Origin: Flavobacterium filum DSM 17961
GTDB taxonomy: Bacteria; Bacteroidota; Bacteroidia; Flavobacteriales; Flavobacteriaceae
Length of the DNA stretch: 64,000 nt
Assembly (NCBI RefSeq): GCF_000425465.1
Contig: NZ_AUDM01000013.1
Span: forward strand, 1-64,000
Direction of reading: 5' to 3'
In this document: positions 21,069 to 30,008 of the stretch, in pieces
Position numbering within the stretch: the first letter of the stretch is position 1
Layout of the letters: each line of letters begins with the position of its first letter
Translations under genes and position numbers: made by a program
The notes under the pieces: generated by a model
The model's input: only the letters and a program-made list of their open reading frames with translations
Databases searched by the model: none
Told to the model about the DNA's origin: nothing

Positions 21069-22469
21069 ATGACATTAATTAAATCAATTTCAGGAATCAG
21101 AGGAACAATTGGCGGAAAAGTAGGAGATAATTTAACTCCGGTGGATGCGGTAAAATTTGCTTCGGCTTATGGGACATTTTTAAAAGCGGGAAGCGGGAAG
21201 ATGGAAGCCGGAAGAAAGCTGAAAGTTGTAATTGGTCGTGATGCCCGAATTTCCGGTCCGATGATTCATAATTTAGTGGTGAATACGTTGATTGGTTTAG
21301 GTATTGATGTCATTGATCTAGGACTTTCTACAACACCAACCGTTGAAATTGCTGTTCCACTAGAAAAAGCAGATGGTGGAATTATTTTAACTGCATCCCA
21401 CAATCCAAAACAATGGAATGCATTGAAATTATTGAATGCAAAAGGTGAATTTTTAAGCGGAGCTGAAGGGGCTGTGATTTTAGAAATTGCTGAAGCAGAA
21501 GCATTTGATTTTTCGGATGTGGATAGTTTAGGCGAAATTACTGTGAACGATGCGTATATGGATATTCATATTGATGAAGTGTTGAATTTACCTTTGGTAG
21601 ATGCAGAAGCCGTTGCCAAACGTAAATTTAAAGTGGTGGTTGATGGCGTAAATTCTTCCGGCGGAGTTATCATTCCTAATTTATTGGAACAAATGGGTGT
21701 TGAAGTTGTGAAATTATACTGCGAACCAAACGGTCATTTTCCACATAATCCGGAGCCATTGAAAGAACATTTGGGTGATATTTGTGAATTGGTTGTGAAA
21801 GAAAAAGCCGATTTCGGTATTGTAGTTGACCCAGATGTAGATCGTTTAGCTTTCATTTCGAACGATGGAGAAATGTTTGGCGAAGAATACACACTGGTTG
21901 CTGTAGCTGATTATGTGTTGAGTAAAACTCCTGGAAATACAGTTTCTAACATGTCGTCTTCAAGAGCGTTACGCGATATTACCGAAAAACACAACGGAAA
22001 ATACCAAGCTAGTGCTGTTGGCGAAGTGAATGTGGTAGAATTGATGAAAGCGACAAATGCCATTATTGGTGGCGAAGGAAACGGCGGAATCATCTATCCG
22101 GAGTCGCATTATGGACGTGATAGTTTGGTTGGAGTGGCTTTGTTTTTAACACATTTAGCGAATTTAGATGTAACGGTGGCGGAACTTCGTGCTTCGTATC
22201 CTCAATATTACATGAGCAAAAACAAAATTGAACTAACTCCCGAAATTGATGTGGATGCAATTTTGGTGGCGATGACGGCAAAATATGCTCACGAACAAAT
22301 TTCGACTATTGATGGTGTAAAAATTGATTTTGCTACAGAGTGGGTGCATTTGCGAAAATCGAATACAGAGCCAATTATTAGAATTTATACAGAAGCTCCA
22401 ACACAAAAAGAAGCAGATACATTGGCTTTACGAATCATTGACGAAATTAAAGCCGTAATTGTTAAGTAA
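21069..22469 (+). CDS. glmM: Phosphoglucosamine mutase
   Basis: A 466-residue alpha-D-phosphohexomutase. The phosphoserine loop is TASHNPKQWNALK, the metal loop is DPDVDRLAF, the sugar-binding loop is GEGNGGIIYPESHYGRD, and the phosphate-binding loop is RKSNTEPIIRIYTE. These and the N terminus ISGIRGTIGG match GlmM, which makes glucosamine-1-phosphate for peptidoglycan and lipopolysaccharide. A phosphomannomutase role is the main alternative within this family. The deformylase-like gene follows one base after the stop. Confidence 0.9.
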   Translation: MTLIKSISGIRGTIGGKVGDNLTPVDAVKFASAYGTFLKAGSGKMEAGRKLKVVIGRDARISGPMIHNLVVNTLIGLGIDVIDLGLSTTPTVEIAVPLEKADGGIILTASHNPKQWNALKLLNAKGEFLSGAEGAVILEIAEAEAFDFSDVDSLGEITVNDAYMDIHIDEVLNLPLVDAEAVAKRKFKVVVDGVNSSGGVIIPNLLEQMGVEVVKLYCEPNGHFPHNPEPLKEHLGDICELVVKEKADFGIVVDPDVDRLAFISNDGEMFGEEYTLVAVADYVLSKTPGNTVSNMSSSRALRDITEKHNGKYQASAVGEVNVVELMKATNAIIGGEGNGGIIYPESHYGRDSLVGVALFLTHLANLDVTVAELRASYPQYYMSKNKIELTPEIDVDAILVAMTAKYAHEQISTIDGVKIDFATEWVHLRKSNTEPIIRIYTEAPTQKEADTLALRIIDEIKAVIVK

Positions 22470-22470
22470 G

Positions 22471-23118
22471 ATGAAAAAATCGATTTTGGTTTCGTTTTTG
22501 TTGATTTCGATGGTAACTTTTTCGCAAAAGTTGACCAAAGAAGAAACTGATTTGATTCTGTCAGCCGATTCAACCCAAATGTTTAAAGTAATTCAAATTA
22601 CTGAACCAAAAGAGTTTACAATTTTGAAAGCCGTTTCAACGGATGTTAACCCAAAAGACAAATTGCTACCAATTATTGCTAAAAGAATGTATTTGGCGAT
22701 GCGAAATCCCGAAAATCCGGGAATAGGGATTGCCGCTCCGCAAGTGGGAATTAATCGAAATTTATTTTGGGTGCAACGCTTTGATAAACTGGGTGAACCA
22801 TTTGAATTTTATATCAATCCGAAAATTGTTTGGCGGTCAGAATTACTACGTAAAGGAATTGAAGGTTGTTTGTCTATTCCTGAAGATAGGGGTGATGTCT
22901 ATCGAAATTATACTATCAAAATCACCTATTTTGATTTAAAAGGAAATTTTAAAGAAGAAATAGTGGAAGGTTTTACAGCCGTGGTTTTTCAACATGAAGC
23001 CGATCATTTAAACGGAATTTTGTTTACCGATAGAATTATTGAACAGTCTAAATGGGACGTTCAATCGATAAATAATGATGTGAATTTGTTTTTGAAAAAG
23101 AAACTAAAACGCAATTAA
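22471..23118 (+). CDS. Peptide deformylase-like enzyme with an export signal
   Basis: A 215-residue protein with all three deformylase metal/catalytic motifs: GIGIAAPQVG, EGCLSIPE (metal cysteine) and QHEADHLNG (HExxH-type zinc or iron site). Unlike the usual cytoplasmic enzyme it starts with a clear signal peptide, MKKSILVSFLLISMVTFSQ, followed by about 30 extra residues before the enzyme domain. I take the ATG at 22471, one base after the glmM stop, rather than a start 12 bases earlier inside glmM. The motifs predict a working metal hydrolase; the signal predicts a periplasmic or outer-membrane place. Its substrate there is not known to me. Confidence 0.88.
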   Translation: MKKSILVSFLLISMVTFSQKLTKEETDLILSADSTQMFKVIQITEPKEFTILKAVSTDVNPKDKLLPIIAKRMYLAMRNPENPGIGIAAPQVGINRNLFWVQRFDKLGEPFEFYINPKIVWRSELLRKGIEGCLSIPEDRGDVYRNYTIKITYFDLKGNFKEEIVEGFTAVVFQHEADHLNGILFTDRIIEQSKWDVQSINNDVNLFLKKKLKRN

Positions 23119-23534
23119 TTGTCAAATTTAAAAAAGAAAAATACCACGGCAGCCCATTCTTTTTTGATACCTTTTGCATAACCAATTGTGGAATAATTAT
23201 TATTTTGAACGGTTCCATCGTCTTTAATATATCCTAAAGTAGAATAGTTGTTGTTTTGAACTGTTCCGTTTTCTTTCACATAACCAACCGTTGAATAATT
23301 ATTGTTTTGAATGGTTCCGTCTTTTTTGATGTAACCAATGGTGGAATAATCGCTATTCTGAATTGTTCCGTTTTCTTTGATGTAGCCAACGGTTCTGTAA
23401 TTGCTGTCTTGAATTGTGCCGTCGTTTTTAATGTATCCGGTTGTTCCGTAATTTTTGTTTTGAATAGTCTGCCCAAAGGAAATAATTCCATTTAATAAAA
23501 AAATAACCAAAAAAAACACTAAAGCTTTTTTCAT
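23115..23534 (-). CDS. Secreted protein of six 17-residue repeats
   Basis: A 139-residue protein. After a signal peptide (MKKALVFFLVIFLLNGIISFG) it consists of six copies of a 17-residue unit, NNNYSTxGYIKxDGTxQ, the last degenerate, and a hydrophobic tail (EWAAVVFFFFKFDN). Each unit is probably a beta hairpin, so the protein may form a small beta solenoid or propeller-like fold. I do not recognise a functional family. I use the ATG at 23534; a longer open frame upstream lacks a signal peptide and overlaps the divergent gene's promoter. Its stop overlaps the deformylase stop by 4 bases in convergent orientation. Confidence 0.75.
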   Translation of the reverse strand: MKKALVFFLVIFLLNGIISFGQTIQNKNYGTTGYIKNDGTIQDSNYRTVGYIKENGTIQNSDYSTIGYIKKDGTIQNNNYSTVGYVKENGTVQNNNYSTLGYIKDDGTVQNNNYSTIGYAKGIKKEWAAVVFFFFKFDN

Positions 23535-23614
23535 CTTTTTAAATTTAGAATTATAAAGATACCTAAATTTTGTTTCGTAAAAGTGTAAGTTATTTAAAAA
23601 TGGAGTAAAAAATG

Positions 23615-23622
23615 TATATTTG
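23615..23622 (+). promoter_or_regulatory. -7 promoter element (TATATTTG) of the class V aminotransferase gene
   Basis: Matches TAnnTTTG, 18 bases before the start codon. Confidence 0.55.
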
Positions 23623-23639
23623 TACAAATCTTTTTTCGC

Positions 23640-25121
23640 ATGACTACAACGGAAGAAACTACACAATTGGAATTGTATTTTCAGCAATTTCGTGAAAATA
23701 TAATTGGAATCAATCAGGAATTTGTTTCGCCTTTTGGCAAGCAAAAAATGGTTTATACTGATTGGACTGCTAGCGGAAGACTGTATCGACCAATTGAAGA
23801 AAAATTGATGAATGATTTTGGTCCGTATGTAGCCAACACGCATACCGAAACTACGATTTCAGGAACGGCGATGACGATGGCGTATCATCAGGCAAGAAAT
23901 ATTATCAAAAAACATGTGAATGCCAATGAAAATGATGTGTTGATTACTGATGGAACAGGAATGACCGGAGTAGTCAATAAGTTTCAGCGAATTTTAGGTT
24001 TACGAATTGCTGAAAATTTAAAAGAGTTTACCGAAATTCCAAAAGCAATTAAACCTATAGTGTTTATTTCACACATGGAACATCATTCAAACCAGACTTC
24101 TTGGTTGGAAACGATTGCCGATGTTGAAGTAATTCCTGCAGATGAAGAAGGCCTTTTTTGCCTAAATGAATTTAAAAAATTAGTCGAAAAATATAGTGAT
24201 AGAAGTTTCAAAATTGCTTCCATCACATCTTGTTCTAATGTAACGGGAATTAAAACACCTTATCACGAAGTAGCTAAAATTATGCACCAAAATAACGGTG
24301 TTTGTTTTGTTGATTTTGCTTGTTCCGGACCGTATGTTGATATTGATATGCATCCGGATAATGAAGGTTATTTAGATGCTATTTTCTTTTCGCCACACAA
24401 ATTTTTAGGCGGACCAGGAACCTGTGGAGTGTTGATTTTCAACAAAAATTTGTATAAAAATAATGTGCCTGATTGTCCTGGAGGTGGAACTGTTTCATGG
24501 ACAAATCCGTGGGGCGGACACAAATACATCGACAATATTGAAGATAGAGAAGACGGAGGAACACCTGGTTTTTTGCAAGTTATTAAAACCGCATTAGCGA
24601 TTCAGTTGAAGGAAAAAATGGGTGTTCAGAATATTTTGGATCGCGAACATGAATTGGTTGAATATGTTTTTGAGCAACTTGGAAACGTTGAAAATTTAAC
24701 CATTTTAGCCAATCAACACAAAAACCGTTTGGGAGTAATTTCATTTTACATTAATGATTTACATTATAACTTAGGTGTAAAAATTCTTAATGATAAATTT
24801 GGAATTCAAACACGAGGAGGTTGCAGTTGTGCCGGAACATATGGTCATTATTTATTACATGTGGATGAAGAAACTTCGAATGATTTGATTTGCCAAATTA
24901 CCTCGGGCGATTTAATCAAAAAACCGGGATGGATTCGAATGTCAATTCATCCGACTACAACAACAGAAGAAATTAAATTTGTGTGTGAAAGCATCAAACA
25001 ATTAGCTGCAAATCATTCGGATTGGGCTATTGATTATGTTTATGATGGAAAATCAAACAACTTCCGTCACAAAAACGATTTGGTTTTAGAAAAGGAAATG
25101 GTGAAAAACTGGTTTATCTAA
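23640..25121 (+). CDS. PLP-dependent enzyme, aminotransferase class V fold (cysteine desulfurase-like)
   Basis: A 493-residue fold type I PLP enzyme. The PLP lysine lies in FFSPHKFLGGPGTCG, the cofactor aspartate in VCFVDFACSGPYVDID, and early contacts in TDGTGMTGVVNKFQR and HMEHHSNQTSW. Near the C terminus RGGCSCAGTYGHYLL holds cysteines at the position of the desulfurase catalytic loop. Length and pattern fit the larger SufS/CsdA-like proteins of Bacteroidota annotated only as aminotransferase class V. No suf genes are adjacent, so a role in Fe-S assembly is not shown by context. Confidence 0.85.
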   Translation: MTTTEETTQLELYFQQFRENIIGINQEFVSPFGKQKMVYTDWTASGRLYRPIEEKLMNDFGPYVANTHTETTISGTAMTMAYHQARNIIKKHVNANENDVLITDGTGMTGVVNKFQRILGLRIAENLKEFTEIPKAIKPIVFISHMEHHSNQTSWLETIADVEVIPADEEGLFCLNEFKKLVEKYSDRSFKIASITSCSNVTGIKTPYHEVAKIMHQNNGVCFVDFACSGPYVDIDMHPDNEGYLDAIFFSPHKFLGGPGTCGVLIFNKNLYKNNVPDCPGGGTVSWTNPWGGHKYIDNIEDREDGGTPGFLQVIKTALAIQLKEKMGVQNILDREHELVEYVFEQLGNVENLTILANQHKNRLGVISFYINDLHYNLGVKILNDKFGIQTRGGCSCAGTYGHYLLHVDEETSNDLICQITSGDLIKKPGWIRMSIHPTTTTEEIKFVCESIKQLAANHSDWAIDYVYDGKSNNFRHKNDLVLEKEMVKNWFI

Positions 25122-25993
25122 GAAGATTTTCGATGTTTAAATCGTTTGTGCGTCCACAAATAATACTCAGGTGCTTCTAAAATTTGTTTTTCTGCCATGT
25201 TCATATACAATTGAGAAATTTCATAATCAGGAAATGATCGTGGTTGGTCTGTAATTACTTCAAAAGTTGCTTCATAAAAGCCCCTTTTTACTTTTCGAAT
25301 GTGCATGTACATCATCGTCATGTCAAATTCTTTAGCCAAAGCTTCTGCACCGGATTGCAAAGGTGTTTCCACACCAAAAAAAGTTCCCCAGTTTCTAATT
25401 TTGGCCGCTTTTGGCGATTGATCACTAGCAAATCCATACAGTGAAGGAATATTATTTTTATGGTTTTCTTTCATTTTATCAACAGTTTCCTGAGTTGTCA
25501 ATAAATTGGCTCCAAATTTTGATCTAATTTTTCGTGCCAATTTGTCAAAATATTGATTGGCAATTTTTTTATAAACCAAATACGATTCAAAATTAAGTTT
25601 ATTGTTAATGGAAACAGACCATTCATAACTAGCATAATGGCTGGTCATCAAAATGATACTTTTTCCTTTTTTTTCCATTTCTTGCATCAAAGCTATATTT
25701 TTAACTGTAAAATGCTCATCCATCGTTTTTTCAGAAATAGTCAAGGTTTTGATCATCTCTAAAAATAAATCACACATGTGATGATAAAACTTTTTTTCAA
25801 CAATTAATCGCTCTTTTTTAGTCGCTAAAGGCATTGCTATCGACAAATTTTGACGCACAGTTTTTTTTCGGTAACCGATAATATAGTATACAATTACAAA
25901 CACAAAATCAGAAAAAATATAAAGTAGGCGAAATGGTAAGATGGAAATAATCCAAAGTATCGGATAAACAAGTAGGTAAGCGATGAATTGCAT
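25118..25993 (-). CDS. Lysophospholipid acyltransferase, LpxL/HtrB type
   Basis: A 291-residue membrane-anchored acyltransferase. An N-terminal hydrophobic stretch (IAYLLVYPILWIISILPFRLLYIFSDFVFVIVYYI) precedes the catalytic HX4E motif in MTSHYASYEW and the segment SLYGFASDQSPKAAK, which matches the D-Q-x-P block of lipid A late acyltransferases. It probably adds the secondary acyl chain to lipid A in the inner membrane. The stop overlaps the stop of the convergent PLP gene by 4 bases. Confidence 0.9.
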   Translation of the reverse strand: MQFIAYLLVYPILWIISILPFRLLYIFSDFVFVIVYYIIGYRKKTVRQNLSIAMPLATKKERLIVEKKFYHHMCDLFLEMIKTLTISEKTMDEHFTVKNIALMQEMEKKGKSIILMTSHYASYEWSVSINNKLNFESYLVYKKIANQYFDKLARKIRSKFGANLLTTQETVDKMKENHKNNIPSLYGFASDQSPKAAKIRNWGTFFGVETPLQSGAEALAKEFDMTMMYMHIRKVKRGFYEATFEVITDQPRSFPDYEISQLYMNMAEKQILEAPEYYLWTHKRFKHRKSS

Positions 25994-26006
25994 GATTTAT
26001 TTTTTG

Positions 26007-26014
26007 CAAATATA
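26007..26014 (-). promoter_or_regulatory. -7 promoter element (TATATTTG) of the acyltransferase gene
   Basis: Minus-strand match to TAnnTTTG, 14 bases before the start codon. Confidence 0.55.
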
Positions 26015-26093
26015 CGGTATTTACTATTTTATAACGGTTTTATTGACAATAGATAGGGAAACAATTACTATTTTTACGGTTTAAATTTTAGCT

Positions 26094-26735
26094 ATGAGTA
26101 TTGCATTAATTGTCTTAATTGCTGCAAATGTTTTAATCAGTTTTAAAGCATTTGAAGATGAATATTTTTTTCGAAAATATGAATTTCACATTGGAAGTAT
26201 TCGGGCCGGACAACATATTAGAATGTTGAGTTCAGCATTTTTACATGTGGATATTGCACATTTGGCATTTAACATGCTTACTTTATATTTCTTTGCTCCG
26301 GTGGTTACCAGTTTTTTAGGAACTCCTTCCTTTTTAATGATTTACTTGGGAAGCTTACTTTGTGGTAATTTGTTAACACTACAATTTCACAAAGATGAAT
26401 ATCATTATCGAGCAGTTGGAGCTTCAGGAGCCGTTACCGGAATTTTGTATTCAGCTATTTTATTGCAACCGGGAATGAATTTGTATATGTTTTTTATTCC
26501 TATTCCCATTCCGGCATACATTTTTGGAATTGTTTATTTATTATATTCTATTTATGGAATGAAATCCAGAACAGATAATATAGGTCATACGGCTCATTTT
26601 GGTGGTGCAATTGGAGGTTACTTAATTACGTTGTCAAAAGAGCCTCAGTTATTTACAGAAAATACGTTGATGGTTATTTTATTGGCTATTCCAATTGTAA
26701 TATTATTCATCATGGCTAAAATGGGTAAAATTTAA
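26094..26735 (+). CDS. Rhomboid family intramembrane serine protease
   Basis: A 213-residue protein with about six hydrophobic helices. The catalytic serine is in VGASGAVTG, the catalytic histidine in GHTAHFGGAIGGY, and the helix-2 motif HLAFNMLTLYFF supplies the conserved His and Asn. Rhomboids cut within or near transmembrane helices of other proteins; the substrate is unknown. It is followed 61 bases later by the SIMPL-domain gene. Confidence 0.92.
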   Translation: MSIALIVLIAANVLISFKAFEDEYFFRKYEFHIGSIRAGQHIRMLSSAFLHVDIAHLAFNMLTLYFFAPVVTSFLGTPSFLMIYLGSLLCGNLLTLQFHKDEYHYRAVGASGAVTGILYSAILLQPGMNLYMFFIPIPIPAYIFGIVYLLYSIYGMKSRTDNIGHTAHFGGAIGGYLITLSKEPQLFTENTLMVILLAIPIVILFIMAKMGKI

Positions 26736-26796
26736 ATTTTAATTTCATTTTTGGCATATAAATTGACTATGTATAATCAACTTTAAAATTAACATC

Positions 26797-27480
26797 ATGA
26801 AAAAGTCTATTTTTCTATTACTAACTATTTTTGTAACAAACATGAATGCACAAGAAAGCAAGTTTACCCCTCATATTGCTGTTACCGGAGAAGGCAAAGT
26901 TACTGTTCAACCTGATCAAGCAGTAATCAATTTTGGTTTTCAAAATACCGGAAAAGATGCCGCTGAAGTTAAAAAAATGAATGATGAAACGGTAGATAAA
27001 GTAATGAAGTTTATCAAAAAGTTTGGTATTCCTTCAACTGATGTGCAAACTACAAATGTGAGTTTACACAAATCGTATGATTATGATAAAAAGAAGCACA
27101 ATTATCAAGCATCCCAATCTATTACCATTACTCTAAAAGAGTTAAAAAAATATGATGAACTAATGATGGGATTGGTTGACAATGGCATTAATAACATTAG
27201 CAACGTTGAATTTAAATCTTCCAAAATAGAAGAACACAAAGTAACAGCCAGAAAGCAAGCTATTTTGGACGCGAAGAAAAAAGCCGAAGATTTTGCAACG
27301 GCTTTGAATCAAAAAGTGGGTAAAGCAATTGTCATAACGGACAATTCACAGCCAATTTATCAACCTCCGATGTACAAATCAGTAAATTTTGCTAGAGATG
27401 AATCATCATCTCAAGAAACATTAGCAATAGGTGAAATTGAAATCTCTACAAATGTTTCTGTTACTTTTCAACTCGATTAA
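26797..27480 (+). CDS. SIMPL domain (DUF541) exported protein
   Basis: A 227-residue exported protein with a signal peptide (MKKSIFLLLTIFVTNMNAQ). IAVTGEGKVTVQPDQAVINFGF is the diagnostic N-terminal SIMPL block, and ITVTLKEL-like, NGINNISNVEFKSSK and ARKQAILDAKKKAEDFA follow in the expected order. Family members form oligomeric periplasmic or outer-surface proteins, and some bind kinases or respond to stress, but the role here is unknown. A terminator follows. Confidence 0.9.
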   Translation: MKKSIFLLLTIFVTNMNAQESKFTPHIAVTGEGKVTVQPDQAVINFGFQNTGKDAAEVKKMNDETVDKVMKFIKKFGIPSTDVQTTNVSLHKSYDYDKKKHNYQASQSITITLKELKKYDELMMGLVDNGINNISNVEFKSSKIEEHKVTARKQAILDAKKKAEDFATALNQKVGKAIVITDNSQPIYQPPMYKSVNFARDESSSQETLAIGEIEISTNVSVTFQLD

Positions 27481-27502
27481 TTTGAATTCATATTAACTAC
27501 AC

Positions 27503-27532
27503 AAACTGTTGAAGAAATTCAGCAGTTTTTTT
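27503..27532 (+). terminator. Terminator after the SIMPL gene
   Basis: AAACTGTTGAA (27503-27513), loop GAAA, TTCAGCAGTTT (27518-27528) with one G-U pair, followed by a T run. Confidence 0.85.
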
Positions 27533-27650
27533 GTTTTTAATAGACTGATAGGAATGAATAGTGTCAATATTATTCTTAATAACTTTCATGTTTTTTGTTT
27601 TTAAAATTTTGCTTTATCCGCTATATTAGCAGAAAATCCATATTTCCGCT

Positions 27651-29507
27651 ATGTCAGAGCAAAATCAATATAATGAAGACAATATCCGTTCCCTCGATTG
27701 GAAAGAACACATCCGAATGCGACCCGGTATGTATATCGGAAAACTCGGAGATGGTTCGTCGCCCGATGACGGTATTTACATCTTACTCAAGGAAGTACTC
27801 GATAACTGTATCGATGAATTTGTCATGGGTGCCGGAAAAACCATCGAAGTTACGATCAAAGATAAGCTAGTTACGGTTCGCGATTACGGTCGTGGAATTC
27901 CGTTAGGAAAAGTCGTTGATGTTGTTTCCAAAATGAATACCGGAGGAAAATATGACTCCAAAGCCTTTAAAAAATCTGTAGGTTTAAATGGAGTGGGTAC
28001 CAAAGCCGTCAATGCGTTATCCAATTATTTCCGTGTAGAATCGGTTCGTGATAACCAGCAAAAAGCGGCGGAATTTTCGGCTGGAAATTTAACGATAGAA
28101 GAAGACGTTCAAGAATCAACCAAACGTCGCGGAACCAAAGTTGCGTTTGTTGCCGATGAAGCGATTTTTAAAAACTATAAATACCGTAATGAGTATATCA
28201 TCAAGATGCTCAAAAATTATTGTTACCTCAATACGGGTTTGACAATTTATTACAACGGTGAAAAATATTATTCCGATAACGGTTTAAAAGATTTATTGGA
28301 AGAAAATATTACCGAAGAAGATATGATTTATCCAATCATTCATCTTTCGGGTGATGATATTGAAATTGCCTTAACGCACAGTAAATCGCAATATTCCGAA
28401 GAATATCATTCCTTCGTAAACGGACAAAATACCACGCAAGGAGGAACGCATTTGAACGCATTTCGTGAGTCGATTGTGAAAACGATTCGTGAGTTTTACA
28501 AAAAAGATTTTGATCCGTCAGACATCAGAAAATCAATTGTTTCGGCTATTGCAGTTAAAGTAGAAGAACCGGTTTTTGAAAGTCAGACCAAAACGAAATT
28601 AGGTTCTACTGATATTGGTCCGAGTGGGCCAACAGTACGAACATTCATTAACGATTTCGTTTCCAAAAAGCTGGATAATTTTTTACATAAAAATCCGGAA
28701 GTAGCGGATGCTTTGTTGCGAAAAATTCTTCAAGCAGAACGAGAACGTAAAGAACTTTCCGGTATACGGAAATTAGCCAAAGACCGTGCGAAAAAAGCGA
28801 GTTTACACAACAAAAAATTACGCGATTGTCGTGTGCATTTAACCGATGCTAAAAATCCTAGAAGTTTAGAAAGTACTCTTTTTATTACCGAGGGAGATTC
28901 GGCTTCGGGTTCTATTACCAAAAGTCGTGATGTAAATACGCAAGCTGTGTTTAGTTTACGTGGAAAGCCTTTGAATTCGTATGGAATGACTAAAAAAATT
29001 GTGTATGAAAACGAAGAATTCAACTTATTACAAGCTGCTTTAAATATTGAAGAATCAATGGAAGATTTGCGTTACAACAACATCGTAATCGCTACCGATG
29101 CCGATGTTGACGGTATGCACATTCGCTTGTTGTTGATTACGTTTTTCTTGCAATTTTTCCCCGAGTTAATCAAAGACGGACATTTATATATTTTGCAAAC
29201 CCCGTTATTCCGTGTTCGAAATAAAAAGGAAACCATTTATTGTTATTCGGAACAAGAACGAGTGGATGCCATCGAAAAATTAAAACCAAAACCGGAAATC
29301 ACCCGATTCAAGGGATTAGGAGAAATTTCGCCCGATGAATTTAAGAATTTTATTGGCGAAAGTATTCGATTGGATCCGGTTATGTTGGATAAAGCCACTT
29401 CCATCGAAACCTTGTTGGAATTTTATATGGGTAAAAATACGCCGGATAGACAAGAGTTTATTATCAATAATTTGAAGGTGGAGTTAGATGTTGTTGAGAA
29501 GTCTTAG
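27651..29507 (+). CDS. parE: DNA topoisomerase IV subunit B
   Basis: A 618-residue type IIA ATPase subunit, which with ParC unlinks daughter chromosomes. The ATPase shows [28 protein letters not shown] and [14 protein letters not shown]; the TOPRIM part shows [32 protein letters not shown] and [13 protein letters not shown]. Pairing with the ParC-type gene at 30009 and the separate gyrB at 3723 support ParE rather than GyrB. Between the two subunits lies a 500-base insertion carrying a GxxExxY gene. Confidence 0.94.
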   Translation: MSEQNQYNEDNIRSLDWKEHIRMRPGMYIGKLGDGSSPDDGIYILLKEVLDNCIDEFVMGAGKTIEVTIKDKLVTVRDYGRGIPLGKVVDVVSKMNTGGKYDSKAFKKSVGLNGVGTKAVNALSNYFRVESVRDNQQKAAEFSAGNLTIEEDVQESTKRRGTKVAFVADEAIFKNYKYRNEYIIKMLKNYCYLNTGLTIYYNGEKYYSDNGLKDLLEENITEEDMIYPIIHLSGDDIEIALTHSKSQYSEEYHSFVNGQNTTQGGTHLNAFRESIVKTIREFYKKDFDPSDIRKSIVSAIAVKVEEPVFESQTKTKLGSTDIGPSGPTVRTFINDFVSKKLDNFLHKNPEVADALLRKILQAERERKELSGIRKLAKDRAKKASLHNKKLRDCRVHLTDAKNPRSLESTLFITEGDSASGSITKSRDVNTQAVFSLRGKPLNSYGMTKKIVYENEEFNLLQAALNIEESMEDLRYNNIVIATDADVDGMHIRLLLITFFLQFFPELIKDGHLYILQTPLFRVRNKKETIYCYSEQERVDAIEKLKPKPEITRFKGLGEISPDEFKNFIGESIRLDPVMLDKATSIETLLEFYMGKNTPDRQEFIINNLKVELDVVEKS

Positions 29508-29995
29508 TAGCACAAAGTTGCACAATGTTTGGCACAAAGTTGCACAAAAAAATTAAGAAAACGGAATTAAACTACTATGATTGAAGAAAATGATATTAGC
29601 AGAATTGTTTTGGATTGTGCTTTCAAAGTACATACTAAATTAGGTTCTGGCTTATTTGAAAAAGTTTACAGAGAATGTTTAGCTTATGAATTACAAAAAT
29701 GCGGTTTGAAAGTTGAACAAGAAAAATCATTTCCAGTGATTTATGAAGAAATAAAAATGGATTGTGGTTATAGAGTAGATTTAATTGTTAATAATAAGGT
29801 TATTGTTGAATTAAAAGTAGTTGAAGATTTTACAATTGAACATACTGCTCAGTGCTTGACTTATATGCGACTTTCAAAATGCAAATTAGGCTTGTTATTA
29901 AATTTTTATAAAAAATCATTAAAAGACGGTATTAAAAGATTAATTATATAAACATTGTGTTACATCGTGATAAACTTAGTTAAACTTTGTGCTAC
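29507..29995. mobile_element. Inverted-repeat-bounded GxxExxY cassette between parE and parC (putative)
   Basis: A 13-base perfect inverted repeat, GTAGCACAAAGTT at 29507-29519 and its complement at 29983-29995, bounds 489 bases that hold a single gene. The complementarity continues inward imperfectly for about 41 bases: the left end repeats GCACAAAGTT-like words (29510-29545), and the right end holds the complementary AACATTGTG and AACTTTGTG words. The left repeat begins at the last base of the parE stop codon. I see no clear target duplication. The call as a mobile or cassette-like unit is inference from the ends and the position inside an otherwise two-gene operon. Confidence 0.5.
29577..29951 (+). 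CDS. GxxExxY protein (PD-(D/E)XK nuclease fold)
   Basis: A 124-residue protein of the GxxExxY family. The name motif is present in GSGLFEKVYRECL (G-x-x-E-x-x-Y), and YRVDLIVNNKVIVELKVV supplies the D...ExK pattern of PD-(D/E)XK nucleases, followed by AQCLTYMRLSKCKLGLLLNF. The family is common, often in several copies, in Bacteroidota and is of unknown function; whether the nuclease site is active is not shown. It is in the same orientation as parE and parC and would be co-transcribed with them, but sits inside an inverted-repeat-bounded segment. Confidence 0.88.
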   Translation: MIEENDISRIVLDCAFKVHTKLGSGLFEKVYRECLAYELQKCGLKVEQEKSFPVIYEEIKMDCGYRVDLIVNNKVIVELKVVEDFTIEHTAQCLTYMRLSKCKLGLLLNFYKKSLKDGIKRLII

Positions 29996-30008
29996 AAATA
30001 AATCATAA

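Noticed and set aside
23535..23843. Extended 242-residue version of the 17-residue-repeat protein
   Set aside because: The extension overlaps the promoter and start of the divergent PLP gene and would bury the signal peptide inside the protein.
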